Assembly (NCBI GenBank): GCA_949291365.1
Contig: CASEVJ010000008.1
Coordinates: 1 to 64,000 of the forward strand
Length of the DNA: 64,000 bases
Source: an uncultured bacterium
GTDB lineage: Bacteria > Elusimicrobiota > Elusimicrobia > Elusimicrobiales > Elusimicrobiaceae
Reading direction: 5' to 3'
Shown here: in pieces, positions 24,433 to 33,387 of the stretch
Numbering within the stretch: position 1 is the stretch's first letter
Layout of the letters: every line of letters begins with the position of its first letter
Program-made: the position numbers and the translations under genes
Notes under the pieces: model-generated
The model's input: only the letters and a program-made list of their open reading frames with translations
Told to the model about the DNA's origin: nothing
Databases searched by the model: none

Positions 24433-26424
24433 ATGTCCGTAAATCCCGCCGAAGAAATTGCCAAACTGCGCAAAGAAATAGAATACCACAATCATTTGTA
24501 TTATGATTTGGACGACCCTGTTCTCTCTGATACCCAATATGATGAGCTGTACCAAAAGCTCAAGACTTTGGAAGCGCAGTACCCGCAGTTTGCCACGGCC
24601 GATTCCCCCACCCAGAAAATAGGCGGTCGGGCCAGTTCTTCCTTTGCCCCGGTTACACACCGCACGCCGATGATGAGTTTGGACAATTCCTACAATGCCG
24701 AAGATGTGCGCGCCTGGCATGAGCGTTGCGCAAAGATATTGTCCTCTTCCTCTTTTGATATGGTGCTGGAAGCCAAAATTGACGGGGTATCCTGTTCTCT
24801 GACCTATACGGACGGCGTACTGACCACCGCCGCCAGCCGTGGAGACGGCAAAACCGGAGAAGATATTACCGCCAATGTCTGGACCATACAAGACATTCCT
24901 CACCGCTTGTCCGGCGCGCCTAGCGGCGTGCTGGAAATACGCGGGGAAATCTATTTAAACAAAGCCGATTTAGCCGCTTTAAATGAAAAACAGGCCTCTC
25001 AAAACCAACTTATTTTTGCCAATACCCGCAACGCTGCCGCCGGCTCCCTGCGCCAAAAAGACCCTGCTGTCACAGCGCAAAGGCCGCTGCATTTTTTTGC
25101 ACATTCTTTTGGGTTTGGTGCTATATCGGCAGACAGCTTCAGCGGCTTTGTGGCCGACTGCCGGCGGTGGGGCTTTGCCGTTTCGCCGGTGCGGCTGCAG
25201 AGCTCGTCCATAGATGAAATCATTCGTTTTTACAATGACTTTGATAACAAAAGACATCAGCTCCCTTTTGATACAGACGGGCTGGTCATTAAAGTAAACC
25301 ATTTTACCCAACAGCACATTTTAGGGGCCACCGCCAAAAGCCCGCGCTGGGCCATTGCCTTTAAATACCCTGCCGAACAAGCCACCACCACCGTACGAAA
25401 CGTGTTGTTTTCTGTGGGGCGCTCCGGCGTGATTACGCCGGTGGCACAGGTGGATCCGGTGTCTTGCGCAGGGGTAGTGATTTCCAACGCCACCCTGCAT
25501 AATTTTGACGAAATCAAACGGCTGGGGCTGCGCGTGGGAGACAAAATTATCATAGAGCGGGCGGGAGAAGTAATCCCCAAGGTGGTAAAAGTAGTGGAAC
25601 ATTTGGGACAGCAGGAACTGTTGCCGCCCCGCACCTGTCCTTCCTGCTCCAGGCCTGTTTATCAGGCGGAAGGGGAAGTGGGATATTATTGCGTAAACCC
25701 CTCCTGCCCGGCGCAAATCAAAGGCCGCATCCTGCATTATGCCAGCCGCGGAGCCATGGATATTGAAGGCATGGGGGAAGGGGTGGTCAATGAGCTGGTG
25801 GAAAGACAGTTCGTCACTAATTTTTCCGACTTATACAATTTGAATTTCTTTCATCTTCTTTCTTTGGAAAACTTCAAAGAAAAGAAATCCCAAAATTTAT
25901 TAGACGGCTTGGAAGCGAGCAAAAAGCGGCCTCTTTCGCGCCTGCTTTTTGCGCTGGGGATAGCATTTGTCGGGGCAAAAACCGCCGAAGTGCTGGCAGA
26001 CCGCTTCCATACGCTTGACGCACTGATGCAGGCCTCTATGGAAGACTTGCAGGCCGTGCCGGACGTAGGGGCGGCCGTGTCCCAAAGCGTATACGACTTT
26101 TTCCACGACCCGGCGGCCCGGGAACAAATAGAGTTGCTGCGGCAAACCGGTTTAAATTTCACCCAGCCCGAAAAGAAGATGGCGTCCCGCGTGCTGGAAG
26201 GGAAAACCGTCGTCTTTACCGGGGAAATGGAAGGCATGACCCGCACCCAGGCCGAGCTGCTGGCCCGGCAGCACGGGGCCAAAACCAGCGGCAGCGTCTC
26301 GGCCAAAACCTCGTTTGTCGTAGCGGCCAAAGCAGCCGGCAGCAAACTAAACAAAGCACAGGAATTGGGCATTAAAATCCTGACGCCGGAAGAATTTTTG
26401 GCTTTAATCGGACAAAGCAAATAA
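24433..26424 (+). CDS. ligA: NAD-dependent DNA ligase LigA
   Basis: Seals nicks during replication and repair using NAD+. 663 aa. Domain Ia (1-70, YYDLDDPVLSDTQYDELY) and the adenylation domain with nucleophile K115 in EAKIDG. The OB fold has VSCAGVVISNATLHNFDEI. The four-Cys zinc finger is CPSCSRPVYQAEGEVGYYCVNPSCPAQ. Tandem helix-hairpin-helix motifs precede a BRCT domain (about 588-660, EGKTVVFTGEMEGMTR). All domains are complete. Co-transcribed with nusB. Confidence 0.97.
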   Translation: MSVNPAEEIAKLRKEIEYHNHLYYDLDDPVLSDTQYDELYQKLKTLEAQYPQFATADSPTQKIGGRASSSFAPVTHRTPMMSLDNSYNAEDVRAWHERCAKILSSSSFDMVLEAKIDGVSCSLTYTDGVLTTAASRGDGKTGEDITANVWTIQDIPHRLSGAPSGVLEIRGEIYLNKADLAALNEKQASQNQLIFANTRNAAAGSLRQKDPAVTAQRPLHFFAHSFGFGAISADSFSGFVADCRRWGFAVSPVRLQSSSIDEIIRFYNDFDNKRHQLPFDTDGLVIKVNHFTQQHILGATAKSPRWAIAFKYPAEQATTTVRNVLFSVGRSGVITPVAQVDPVSCAGVVISNATLHNFDEIKRLGLRVGDKIIIERAGEVIPKVVKVVEHLGQQELLPPRTCPSCSRPVYQAEGEVGYYCVNPSCPAQIKGRILHYASRGAMDIEGMGEGVVNELVERQFVTNFSDLYNLNFFHLLSLENFKEKKSQNLLDGLEASKKRPLSRLLFALGIAFVGAKTAEVLADRFHTLDALMQASMEDLQAVPDVGAAVSQSVYDFFHDPAAREQIELLRQTGLNFTQPEKKMASRVLEGKTVVFTGEMEGMTRTQAELLARQHGAKTSGSVSAKTSFVVAAKAAGSKLNKAQELGIKILTPEEFLALIGQSK

Positions 26425-26564
26425 ACGGCTCTCCACATTCACCGCAACAGCGACACCGAACTAGTATGGCTCTGTTTCCCGGGCCAGGTTCCCTCTCCAC
26501 ATAAACCGAAAAAGCAGTGCCCGCTTGGCACGGGCTCGCCAGCATGCCCTATATCAAAAGCAAG

Positions 26565-26588
26565 ACCCCTGCTGCCGCCGGGGTTTAT
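26565..26588 (+). terminator. Possible ligA terminator
   Basis: Short ACCCC/GGGGT stem with a 10-nt loop and TTATCT. Weak. Confidence 0.35.
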
Positions 26589-26589
26589 C

Positions 26590-26626
26590 TAATAAAAACC
26601 CCGGAAAGGAACGTTCTTTCCGGGGT
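26590..26626 (-). terminator. Terminator of the M3 peptidase-TPR operon
   Basis: ACCCCGGAAAG/CTTTCCGGGGT stem (26598-26626) with T-run on the minus strand, 18 nt after the TPR gene stop. Confidence 0.85.
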
Positions 26627-26643
26627 CAAAACCAAACAAAATT

Positions 26644-27984
26644 TTACATTTCCAACAATTGCCCGTCTACCGAACTGCAAATTTTATACCCATACGAATC
26701 ATAAGACTGAGCCAAAGTATTGCGGGGGATGACCACCTTGGGATCGCGCTGGGCCCGGGCACGGGCCACATAGTAATAAGCCGCGCCTTTTTTAGGGTCG
26801 GTGGTTTCCCCTTGCGGGATAAAATAGCGCTTTTCATTTTTAGAAACCACCAGCACATACAGCCCCATATACTGGTGCAGCGTATCTTCCGAGCAATTGG
26901 TCTGCTTTTGCACCAGGGCCAGCTCCGCGCGGGAAATTTCCGTATAACCGTTCTTTTTCAAATCGGAAATACGTTCAGCTATTTTGTTTAAATCGTCTTG
27001 TGTAGGGGGCACATCCTCTTTGGGCAGCAAGAACGCTTTGCGCCCCTGCAAGGCCTCATTATAGACGGCAAACCCGCTGTCGGTTAAGGTGCTGTCCGGC
27101 AAGAAAATTTTATTGCCCTGCAAATCCCGCAAATCAAACACGTCCTGGGTGCGGACATTCATTTTCTGAAACACGGAAACAGCGTCCTGCCCCACCTGTT
27201 TTTGCAGAGCATTATAACCGCCCACCGTCAGCACTTCGCGGGCAAAATCCGTATCTTTAAACAGCGTCACCGTGTAATCAGCCGGCAAGACGGAATATTT
27301 GCTTTTCAAATATTCTATGCCGCCGCGCTGTTCGGCCGAATGCATTTTGGCAAACAGCTCCCGGTCTGCCGCAGAAAGCTCCTTTTTGTCCGGCAGGGCC
27401 GCATAGCGCTGTTTTAAGGCAGAGAGCATTTCTTCATCGGAAAAATAAAGCGGCTCCAGCGCCGTCAGCCGTTTGCGCGCCACAACGTTTAACGGCTCCA
27501 CCGCCAAGGCCGTTTCATAGAGCTTGGCGGCTGTTTTGACGTCTCCCTGATTTTCGGTAATGACCGCTTTGCCCACCAGTGAATTGACGTTGGCGCGGTT
27601 GTACCCCAGCGACCGTTCGTAATAGCGCAAAGCATTTTGGGGCTGCTGCTGCTTAAACGCAATGTCCCCCAGCATGGAATAGGTATATGAAAAATACGGA
27701 GAAGTGCGCTCCATATTGCCAATAGCCCGTAAAAAATAGCGGCGCGCTTCGTCCAATTTATCCTGCGTCAGCGCCACTCCGCCCAAACTCAATAAAGTGT
27801 CCACATTCTGGGAATCCATTTTCAAACACCGCTCAAATGTACTGCGCGCGTGGATATAGTCGCGCCCGGCAAACTCTTTTTTGCCCTGTTCCAGACAAGC
27901 GGCAAGCTGGCCCTGCGCCCACGAAAAAGAGGGGCACAGCACCAAAAACGCACTAAAAAGCAAAGTCGGTTTTACATAATGCAT
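26644..27984 (-). CDS. Exported TPR-repeat protein
   Basis: 446 aa. Signal peptide MHYVKPTLLFSAFLVLCPSFSWA (cleavage near AQG). At least four TPR motifs lie in residues 28-185 (for example DYIHARSTFERCLKMDSQNVDTLLSLGGVAL and QNALRYYERSLGYNRANVNSLVGKAVI). A 250-residue C-terminal region was not recognised. The start overlaps the end of the upstream prenyl-synthase gene by 32 nt. TACAGT sits 6 nt before the ATG, so an internal leaderless promoter is possible. A periplasmic scaffold role is inferred. Confidence 0.75.
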   Translation of the reverse strand: MHYVKPTLLFSAFLVLCPSFSWAQGQLAACLEQGKKEFAGRDYIHARSTFERCLKMDSQNVDTLLSLGGVALTQDKLDEARRYFLRAIGNMERTSPYFSYTYSMLGDIAFKQQQPQNALRYYERSLGYNRANVNSLVGKAVITENQGDVKTAAKLYETALAVEPLNVVARKRLTALEPLYFSDEEMLSALKQRYAALPDKKELSAADRELFAKMHSAEQRGGIEYLKSKYSVLPADYTVTLFKDTDFAREVLTVGGYNALQKQVGQDAVSVFQKMNVRTQDVFDLRDLQGNKIFLPDSTLTDSGFAVYNEALQGRKAFLLPKEDVPPTQDDLNKIAERISDLKKNGYTEISRAELALVQKQTNCSEDTLHQYMGLYVLVVSKNEKRYFIPQGETTDPKKGAAYYYVARARAQRDPKVVIPRNTLAQSYDSYGYKICSSVDGQLLEM

Positions 27985-28777
27985 AAATACACTGTAATGC
28001 TTTTTCCGGTTTGGAAAGTTTCACAGGCCGGGAAAACACAAAGCCCGTTTTTTCTATTTTAGCAAGATTTTCTCTATAAACCAAACCCATCACCCGGCAA
28101 GGCAGCATTTTGCGCGCCGGCAAGGAGTACATAATCTGTCCGGCCTGACGGTAAAACTCTTTAGAGCGGCCGGCCAGCTGGGCCAGCGCCGCCGCTAAAC
28201 GAGCGGGGGCGGCATTTTGCAGTACGTCCTGGCGGGTCAGCCCGTGCGCGTCCAGCAAATCCTGCGGCAAATACACCCTGCCCAAAGCGGCGTCTTCATG
28301 CACGTCGCGCACGATGTTGGTAGTTTGTACGGCAAAGCCCAAAGCCCGCGCCAGCGCCTGGGCCTGCGGGCCCTTTATGCCCAAAATATCCAGCGTAGCC
28401 AGCCCTACAATGCCCGCCACCCGCCACAGATACCATTCTAATTCTTCAAAATTGGCATAGCTGCGGCCCTGCACATCGGCCTGCATGCCTTCCAGCAACA
28501 ATAAAAAACGGTCGGGTTTCATATTGTAAGCCGCCGCTACACGTTGCAACTGCTGTCCAAGCGGCGTTTGCGGGGCGGTGGAAAACACCCGCCCAATTTC
28601 TTCCCGCCACAAGGCAAGCTCTCCCAAGCGGTCTGTTACGCCGGGTTCATCGGCTATATCGTCCGCCAGACGGCAAAAAGCATAATAGGCCGCCAGCGCC
28701 TGGCGGCGGGATTTGTCTAAAAACAAAAAGGCCGGGCCGAAACTGGATTTTTTATAAGCCGTATCAGATACTGTCAT
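27953..28777 (-). CDS. Squalene/phytoene synthase family protein
   Basis: 274 aa of the trans-isoprenyl diphosphate head-to-head synthase fold. Both Mg-binding Asp motifs are present: DDIAD (39-43) and NIVRDVHED (154-162), plus ALGRVYLP after it, as in squalene, presqualene (HpnD-like) and phytoene synthases. Such enzymes join two FPP or GGPP in the membrane interface. No hpn, crt or squalene-hopene cyclase gene is in the window, so the product is unknown. The start is 7 nt after the coaW stop. A longer reading frame starting inside coaW is rejected. Confidence 0.85.
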   Translation of the reverse strand: MTVSDTAYKKSSFGPAFLFLDKSRRQALAAYYAFCRLADDIADEPGVTDRLGELALWREEIGRVFSTAPQTPLGQQLQRVAAAYNMKPDRFLLLLEGMQADVQGRSYANFEELEWYLWRVAGIVGLATLDILGIKGPQAQALARALGFAVQTTNIVRDVHEDAALGRVYLPQDLLDAHGLTRQDVLQNAAPARLAAALAQLAGRSKEFYRQAGQIMYSLPARKMLPCRVMGLVYRENLAKIEKTGFVFSRPVKLSKPEKALQCIYALCKTDFAF

Positions 28778-28784
28778 AAACCGG

Positions 28785-29624
28785 TTATTTTTTCTTTCCT
28801 TTCTGGTAAATATACGACAACGCCGCCCCCGTGGCCGTGGCATAAATGGAATGGGGCGGGATAGTAAATTTGATTTTATACAAACGTTCCACTTGTTTAA
28901 ACAGCACTTTGGCGCAGGGCACCGTACTCAAGGTGCCGGTAATAATAACATCTTTTACATTGTCGTTGCGGCAGGCAAACACCGCCAGCATGCCAATCGT
29001 TTGGAACACCATATTCAGCACGCCGCGGGCCAAATCTTCCGCACTTAAGCCGTCTGCCATTTTGCCAAAGTTAGAGGCGGTCACTTCCGGGGAGAGGGTG
29101 GCAATGTCTCCGGGGCAAATGTCACAAATATTTAAATCCACTTTTTTCAAATCCCCACGGTGCGCCAGCTCCACCACCGTCTCAAAAGAGCGCGCATTGC
29201 ACAGCTGCCCGCACAGCCCCAGCACCGTCCCGCCACCCACGCCAGAACCGCCGATATGGCGTATGCCGGTTTTATCGGCGCGGACAAACGCGGTGCCTGT
29301 ACCCATACTTACAATCAGCCCCTCTTTCTTTTTAGACAAGGCCAGCCCTCCCAGCCCAATGGCCTGAAATTCGTCCACTTTGCGGGCGGGAATGCCGTAA
29401 ATGTCCCCTTTAAAAAGAGAAGATCCCACCCCGGTGAGCACAATTTGTTTGACTTGGGGCAAGGCCAATTTGTTTTCATTGATAAATTTGCCCAACGCCC
29501 CATAGGCAGAGGTAAGCGGGTCGGCCGCTTCCACCTTTAGCCGGCCGATTAATTTGCCGTCGGTGGAATAACCCACGATTTTGGTGGTGGAGCCGCCCAC
29601 GTCTATCCCAATAATGACGTTCAT
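28785..29624 (-). CDS. coaW: Type II pantothenate kinase
   Basis: Phosphorylates pantothenate, the first step of CoA synthesis. 279 aa, ASKHA fold. Phosphate-1 loop GIDVGGSTTKIVG (residues 6-18), VSMGTGTAFVRAD, the glycine cluster HIGGSGVGGGTVLGL, and FACRNDNVKDVIITGTLSTVP are all typical of bacterial CoaW. Type II enzymes are known mainly from staphylococci and some other bacteria and are usually resistant to CoA feedback. The start overlaps the M3 peptidase stop by 4 nt. coaD is 28 kb away. Confidence 0.88.
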   Translation of the reverse strand: MNVIIGIDVGGSTTKIVGYSTDGKLIGRLKVEAADPLTSAYGALGKFINENKLALPQVKQIVLTGVGSSLFKGDIYGIPARKVDEFQAIGLGGLALSKKKEGLIVSMGTGTAFVRADKTGIRHIGGSGVGGGTVLGLCGQLCNARSFETVVELAHRGDLKKVDLNICDICPGDIATLSPEVTASNFGKMADGLSAEDLARGVLNMVFQTIGMLAVFACRNDNVKDVIITGTLSTVPCAKVLFKQVERLYKIKFTIPPHSIYATATGAALSYIYQKGKKK

Positions 29625-31660
29625 TTCTTTTCCTCCAAACCAATAGACTGGAGAAAGGGGGTGATGTCTTCTTTGCGGCCCAGGAAGTTTTGCACCATTT
29701 GTTCTTCCTCCACCGTACCGCCTTTTTCCAAAATTTCGCGGCGGAATTTGCGGCCCATATCAGGGTTAAAAATACCGTTCTTTTCAAATTCATTAAAGAA
29801 ATCTTCCGCGATGACTTCCGACCACAAATAGCCATAATATCCGGCGTCATAGCCGCCCATAATATGCCCAAAAGCGGCCTGCGGATAGGTGCCTTTGGTC
29901 AGCGGCAAACCGCGGATCTTTTTGGTCAATGAAAAATACGTTTTCGTGGTATCTGGCGTTTTGTTTTTGGTGTGCAGCATCATGTCATACTGGGCGAAAA
30001 AATCCTGACGCAAATAACTGCCCGCCGCGCCAAAGTTTTTGGCGGCAATCATTTTTTCAATCATCTCATCTGGCAGCGGCTGTCCGGTTTTATAATGTTT
30101 GCTGATTTTTTTAAGCACCTGCGGGTTCCACGCCCAGCGCTCCAGCATTTGGCTGGGGGTTTCCACAAAGTCCCAGCTGACACTGGTGCCGGACTGGGAC
30201 GAATAGCGCGCTTTGGTAAGCGCATTGTGCAAGACATGTCCAAATTCATGGAACAGGGTGCTGACTTCGCCGTGTTTTAATAAAGACGGAGCGTCGGCAG
30301 AGGGTTTGTTCATATTGGCCACAATGGCCACAAAAGGAATTTGGTAGGTGCCGTCTTCTTTTTCTTTCCCTTCCACCAAATCAAAGCAGGCGGCGTGTTT
30401 GTATTTGCCTTCACGCGGATACAAATCCATATAGAAATACGCCACCAAAGCGCCGTCGTCTTTGTTGACGATTTTAAAGGCCTTTACGTCCGGGTGCCAC
30501 ACGGGGATATCCGCCGGCTCAAATGTAATGCCAAACAAATCGCCAAACAGCTCCAGCATACCGTTAATGACCACATCGGAAGGGAAATATTCTTTAATCA
30601 CTTCCGGGTCTACATCCAGATTTTCTTTTTTGTATTTATTGCCCCAGTAGCCGCTTTCATAGGGATAGAGGGTGCGGCTTTTGGTGCCCTTCTTTTCATT
30701 TTTGTAAGCGATTAAATTTTTGTCCTCTTGTTTTGCCATTGGCTGCAGCCGCTTTTGCAAGTCTTTTAAAAACTTTTCCACCGTTTCTGGGTTTTTGGCC
30801 ATGCGGTTTTCCAGCTTTAACTGGGCGTGGTTTTTGTATCCCAACAGTTGGGCAATCTGGCGGCGCAGGGTCAATGTTTTTTCCAGCAATTCCACATTTT
30901 CTTCGCCGCCGCGGCGGTTGTATTTAAATTCCAGCTCTTTGCGCGCTTCGTCGCTCTCGGAATTAAGCATAAAAGGCACATAGTCTGGGTAGTCCAGCGT
31001 CACGCGGTATTTGCCTTGCGGCGTTTTTTGCAGTTTGGAAATGTAATCGGTTCCCAGCCCTTGTAGCTGGGCTTCGTCCACGTCCAGATAATCTTTATAC
31101 TCCTGCACATTTTTATCAAACTGGATAATATATTGGGCTTTTTCTTTATTGAGTTTTTTAAACGTTTCCAGCTCTTCATCATTAAGTTCCATACCGCTGT
31201 TTTTAAAGCCAATCATCATGTCTTTAAGCAAAAGCGCCTGGTCCGGCTCCAGCTGGGGCTTTGTATCGGCATACGCTTTGATGGCGCGGTACACGTCGCG
31301 CCGGGTGGCCACGTCTACCATATATTGGCTCATTTGCATTTGCAGGGCCAGGGCCGCGTCGCGAAAGTTTTTATCCGTAGACACATAAGACAAAAACCCG
31401 CTCATGCCCAGCGCGTCGCCATAACGTTCAAAAGCACGCTCATAGCCCAGCACGGTATTGTCAAACGTACGCTGGCTGTCCGGAATGGCCACCAACTCGG
31501 CCAAATCTTTTTCCAGCTGCTGCCGGGCAGCTGCTTCGGCGGGGGCTAGATCCTCCGCTTTATAGTCAAAATGCAAAACGCCGTTTCTAAACATGTTTTC
31601 CATGCCGTTCACTCCCGCCGCAAGGGCTAACATAAAAATAAAAGCTATCCATTTTTTCAT
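29621..31660 (-). CDS. Exported M3 family metallopeptidase (oligopeptidase)
   Basis: 679 aa. The zinc-binding HEFGH lies at 471-475 with the third ligand E499 in WDFVETPSQMLERW, the thimet oligopeptidase/Dcp/OpdA signature. An N-terminal signal sequence (MKKWIAFIFMLALAAGVNG) indicates export to the periplasm, as for Dcp-like dipeptidyl carboxypeptidases, while most M3 enzymes are cytosolic. Predicted to degrade short peptides. First gene of an operon with coaW, the prenyl-synthase-like gene and a TPR gene. No clear ribosome site lies before the ATG. Confidence 0.9.
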   Translation of the reverse strand: MKKWIAFIFMLALAAGVNGMENMFRNGVLHFDYKAEDLAPAEAAARQQLEKDLAELVAIPDSQRTFDNTVLGYERAFERYGDALGMSGFLSYVSTDKNFRDAALALQMQMSQYMVDVATRRDVYRAIKAYADTKPQLEPDQALLLKDMMIGFKNSGMELNDEELETFKKLNKEKAQYIIQFDKNVQEYKDYLDVDEAQLQGLGTDYISKLQKTPQGKYRVTLDYPDYVPFMLNSESDEARKELEFKYNRRGGEENVELLEKTLTLRRQIAQLLGYKNHAQLKLENRMAKNPETVEKFLKDLQKRLQPMAKQEDKNLIAYKNEKKGTKSRTLYPYESGYWGNKYKKENLDVDPEVIKEYFPSDVVINGMLELFGDLFGITFEPADIPVWHPDVKAFKIVNKDDGALVAYFYMDLYPREGKYKHAACFDLVEGKEKEDGTYQIPFVAIVANMNKPSADAPSLLKHGEVSTLFHEFGHVLHNALTKARYSSQSGTSVSWDFVETPSQMLERWAWNPQVLKKISKHYKTGQPLPDEMIEKMIAAKNFGAAGSYLRQDFFAQYDMMLHTKNKTPDTTKTYFSLTKKIRGLPLTKGTYPQAAFGHIMGGYDAGYYGYLWSEVIAEDFFNEFEKNGIFNPDMGRKFRREILEKGGTVEEEQMVQNFLGRKEDITPFLQSIGLEEKK

Positions 31661-31749
31661 ATAGAATAAGTCCGCTTAATTTGTTACACTAAAAGCACCA
31701 GCCGGTTTGGTAAGGCGGGCCGTATAAATATAACAAAGCGCTGTGTATT

Positions 31750-31758
31750 TGTTATAAT
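31750..31758 (+). promoter_or_regulatory. pdaD-speB promoter
   Basis: Extended -10 TGT-TATAAT, about 38 nt before the pdaD ATG. GAGGA (31779-31783) is an unusually distant ribosome site (13 nt). Confidence 0.55.
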
Positions 31759-31796
31759 TTATATTATATTAATTCACGAGGAATTAAGAACCCAAA

Positions 31797-32348
31797 ATGT
31801 ACGAACCGTTTGTTCCCAAAGAAATATTCCTTACCAAAGGAATCGGCAGACACAAAGAAAAACTGGCGAGCTTTGAAGAAGCCCTGCGCGATGCCAAAAT
31901 CGCCCCGTTTAACATTGTGCCTGTATCCAGCATTTTCCCTCCGGGATGCAAAACCATCCCCATAGCCAAAGGTGTCAGCCAGTTGCGCACGGGCCAGATT
32001 TTGCACTGCGTCATCAGCCGCAATACCAGCAACGAATACCGCCGCCTGATCTCCGCATCGGTCGGTTTGGCTATTCCGAAAGACAAAAAAACCCACGGCT
32101 ACATTTCCGAACACCATAGCTTCGGCGAAACAGACAAACAAGCCGGCGACTATGCCGAAGACTTGGCTGCGCTGATGCTGTCCACCACCCTGGGCATTGA
32201 GTTTGACAACAACACCACCTGGGACCAGAAAGAAGAAATCTGGAAAATGAGCGGCAAAATCGTGCGCACGACCAACATCACGCAGTCTGCTATCTGCGTG
32301 GAAGGATTATGGACGACGGTTATCGCCGCCGCGGTGTTCGTTAAATAA
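31797..32348 (+). CDS. pdaD: Pyruvoyl-dependent arginine decarboxylase
   Basis: Decarboxylates arginine to agmatine with a self-generated pyruvoyl cofactor instead of PLP. 183 aa. The autocleavage site is Ser44-Ser45 within VPVSSIFPPG, as in the archaeal and chlamydial enzymes. Cleavage would give a beta chain of 44 residues and a pyruvoyl-capped alpha chain. The conserved Glu-rich GYISEHHSFGETDKQAG region follows. Adjacent to agmatinase, so arginine goes to putrescine. It might also serve acid resistance, but no arginine/agmatine antiporter is seen nearby. Confidence 0.94.
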   Translation: MYEPFVPKEIFLTKGIGRHKEKLASFEEALRDAKIAPFNIVPVSSIFPPGCKTIPIAKGVSQLRTGQILHCVISRNTSNEYRRLISASVGLAIPKDKKTHGYISEHHSFGETDKQAGDYAEDLAALMLSTTLGIEFDNNTTWDQKEEIWKMSGKIVRTTNITQSAICVEGLWTTVIAAAVFVK

Positions 32349-32360
32349 TCAGGACTTGTT

Positions 32361-33248
32361 GTGAGCGATAACGTACAAACTGATAAGTTTATGGGGCTAG
32401 AGAGCAAAAACAGCTCTCTGGCCCTTTGTAAATTCGCCGTCGTGCCGGTGCCGTTTGAAAAAACGGTCTGCTACGGGCATGGCACGGCTAAAGGCCCCGA
32501 AGCCATTATAGAGGCCTCCACTCAAATTGAACTGTGGGACGAAGAAACCAAAACCGAAACCTGGCAGGAAGGCATACACACCTGCCCGGCGGTCAAATGT
32601 TCCGGCCCGACCTCTAAAGTTTTCAGGGAAATAGACAAAACCGTGCGCGAAATGATGACGCACAAACAGTGTATCCCGTTCTATATCGGCGGGGAGCACA
32701 CCGTCACGCAGGCGCTGGCACAGCCGTATATTGATGCGTATAAAAATTTAAGCATTTTGCACTTTGACGCCCACGCCGATTTGCGCGAAACCTTTGAAGG
32801 CACGCCCAAAAGTCACGCCTGCGCGCTCTACCCGGCTTCGCGCCAGGTGCCTGTGGTGCAGGTGGGCATACGCAGCGTAGCCAGCGAAGAAAAACAATAC
32901 TGCAATGCCGGCAAAGTAACCACATTTTTTATGCACGAACACCGCGACGTCAACAAACTTATCCCGCAAGTGCTTAAAAAATTGACTGATACGGTCTATA
33001 TTACCATTGACGTGGACGGCTTTGACCCTTCCGTCATTCCGGCCACCGGCACGCCGCAGCCCGGCGGCTTTGGCTGGTATGAAGCGCTGGATTTGTTCCG
33101 CGCCGTCATTGAAAAGAAACACATTGTGGCTATAGACGTAGTGGAGGCCTGCCAAAGAAAGGCAGACCCCATTACGGAATTTAATACAGCCAAACTTATT
33201 TACCGCCTCATGGGATATTTAACCGTCAAAACTCCCAAGAAAAAATAA
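32361..33248 (+). CDS. speB: Agmatinase
   Basis: Hydrolyses agmatine to putrescine and urea. 295 aa, ureohydrolase fold with the binuclear Mn ligands in GGEHTV, HFDAHADLR and TIDVDGFDPSVIPATGTPQPGGF. The start is GTG 32361 with AGGA upstream. Lies 12 nt after pdaD and forms the two-gene putrescine operon. No speE/nspC-type gene for spermidine is in the window. Guanidinobutyrase or arginase activity is less likely given the pdaD pairing. Confidence 0.93.
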   Translation: MSDNVQTDKFMGLESKNSSLALCKFAVVPVPFEKTVCYGHGTAKGPEAIIEASTQIELWDEETKTETWQEGIHTCPAVKCSGPTSKVFREIDKTVREMMTHKQCIPFYIGGEHTVTQALAQPYIDAYKNLSILHFDAHADLRETFEGTPKSHACALYPASRQVPVVQVGIRSVASEEKQYCNAGKVTTFFMHEHRDVNKLIPQVLKKLTDTVYITIDVDGFDPSVIPATGTPQPGGFGWYEALDLFRAVIEKKHIVAIDVVEACQRKADPITEFNTAKLIYRLMGYLTVKTPKKK

Positions 33249-33261
33249 GTTTTAACTGCAC

Positions 33262-33290
33262 AAAAAGCCCCGGCTAATCCGGGGCTTTTT
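33262..33290 (+). terminator. speB terminator
   Basis: AAAAAGCCCCGG/CCGGGGCTTTTT stem, 5-nt loop. Confidence 0.9.
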
Positions 33291-33300
33291 GTATATAAGA

Positions 33301-33327
33301 ACCCCCGCTTGTTAGAGCGGGGGTTTT
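33301..33327. terminator. Second terminator hairpin
   Basis: ACCCCCGCT/AGCGGGGGT stem with TTTT on the plus strand, in tandem with the speB terminator. May also stop the convergent OMP gene. Confidence 0.65.
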
Positions 33328-33387
33328 AAAATGACCGGCAACTGCCTTGTTCTTCCCGGTGAAGAGGGTGAGGTACCGCTGGCGGCA

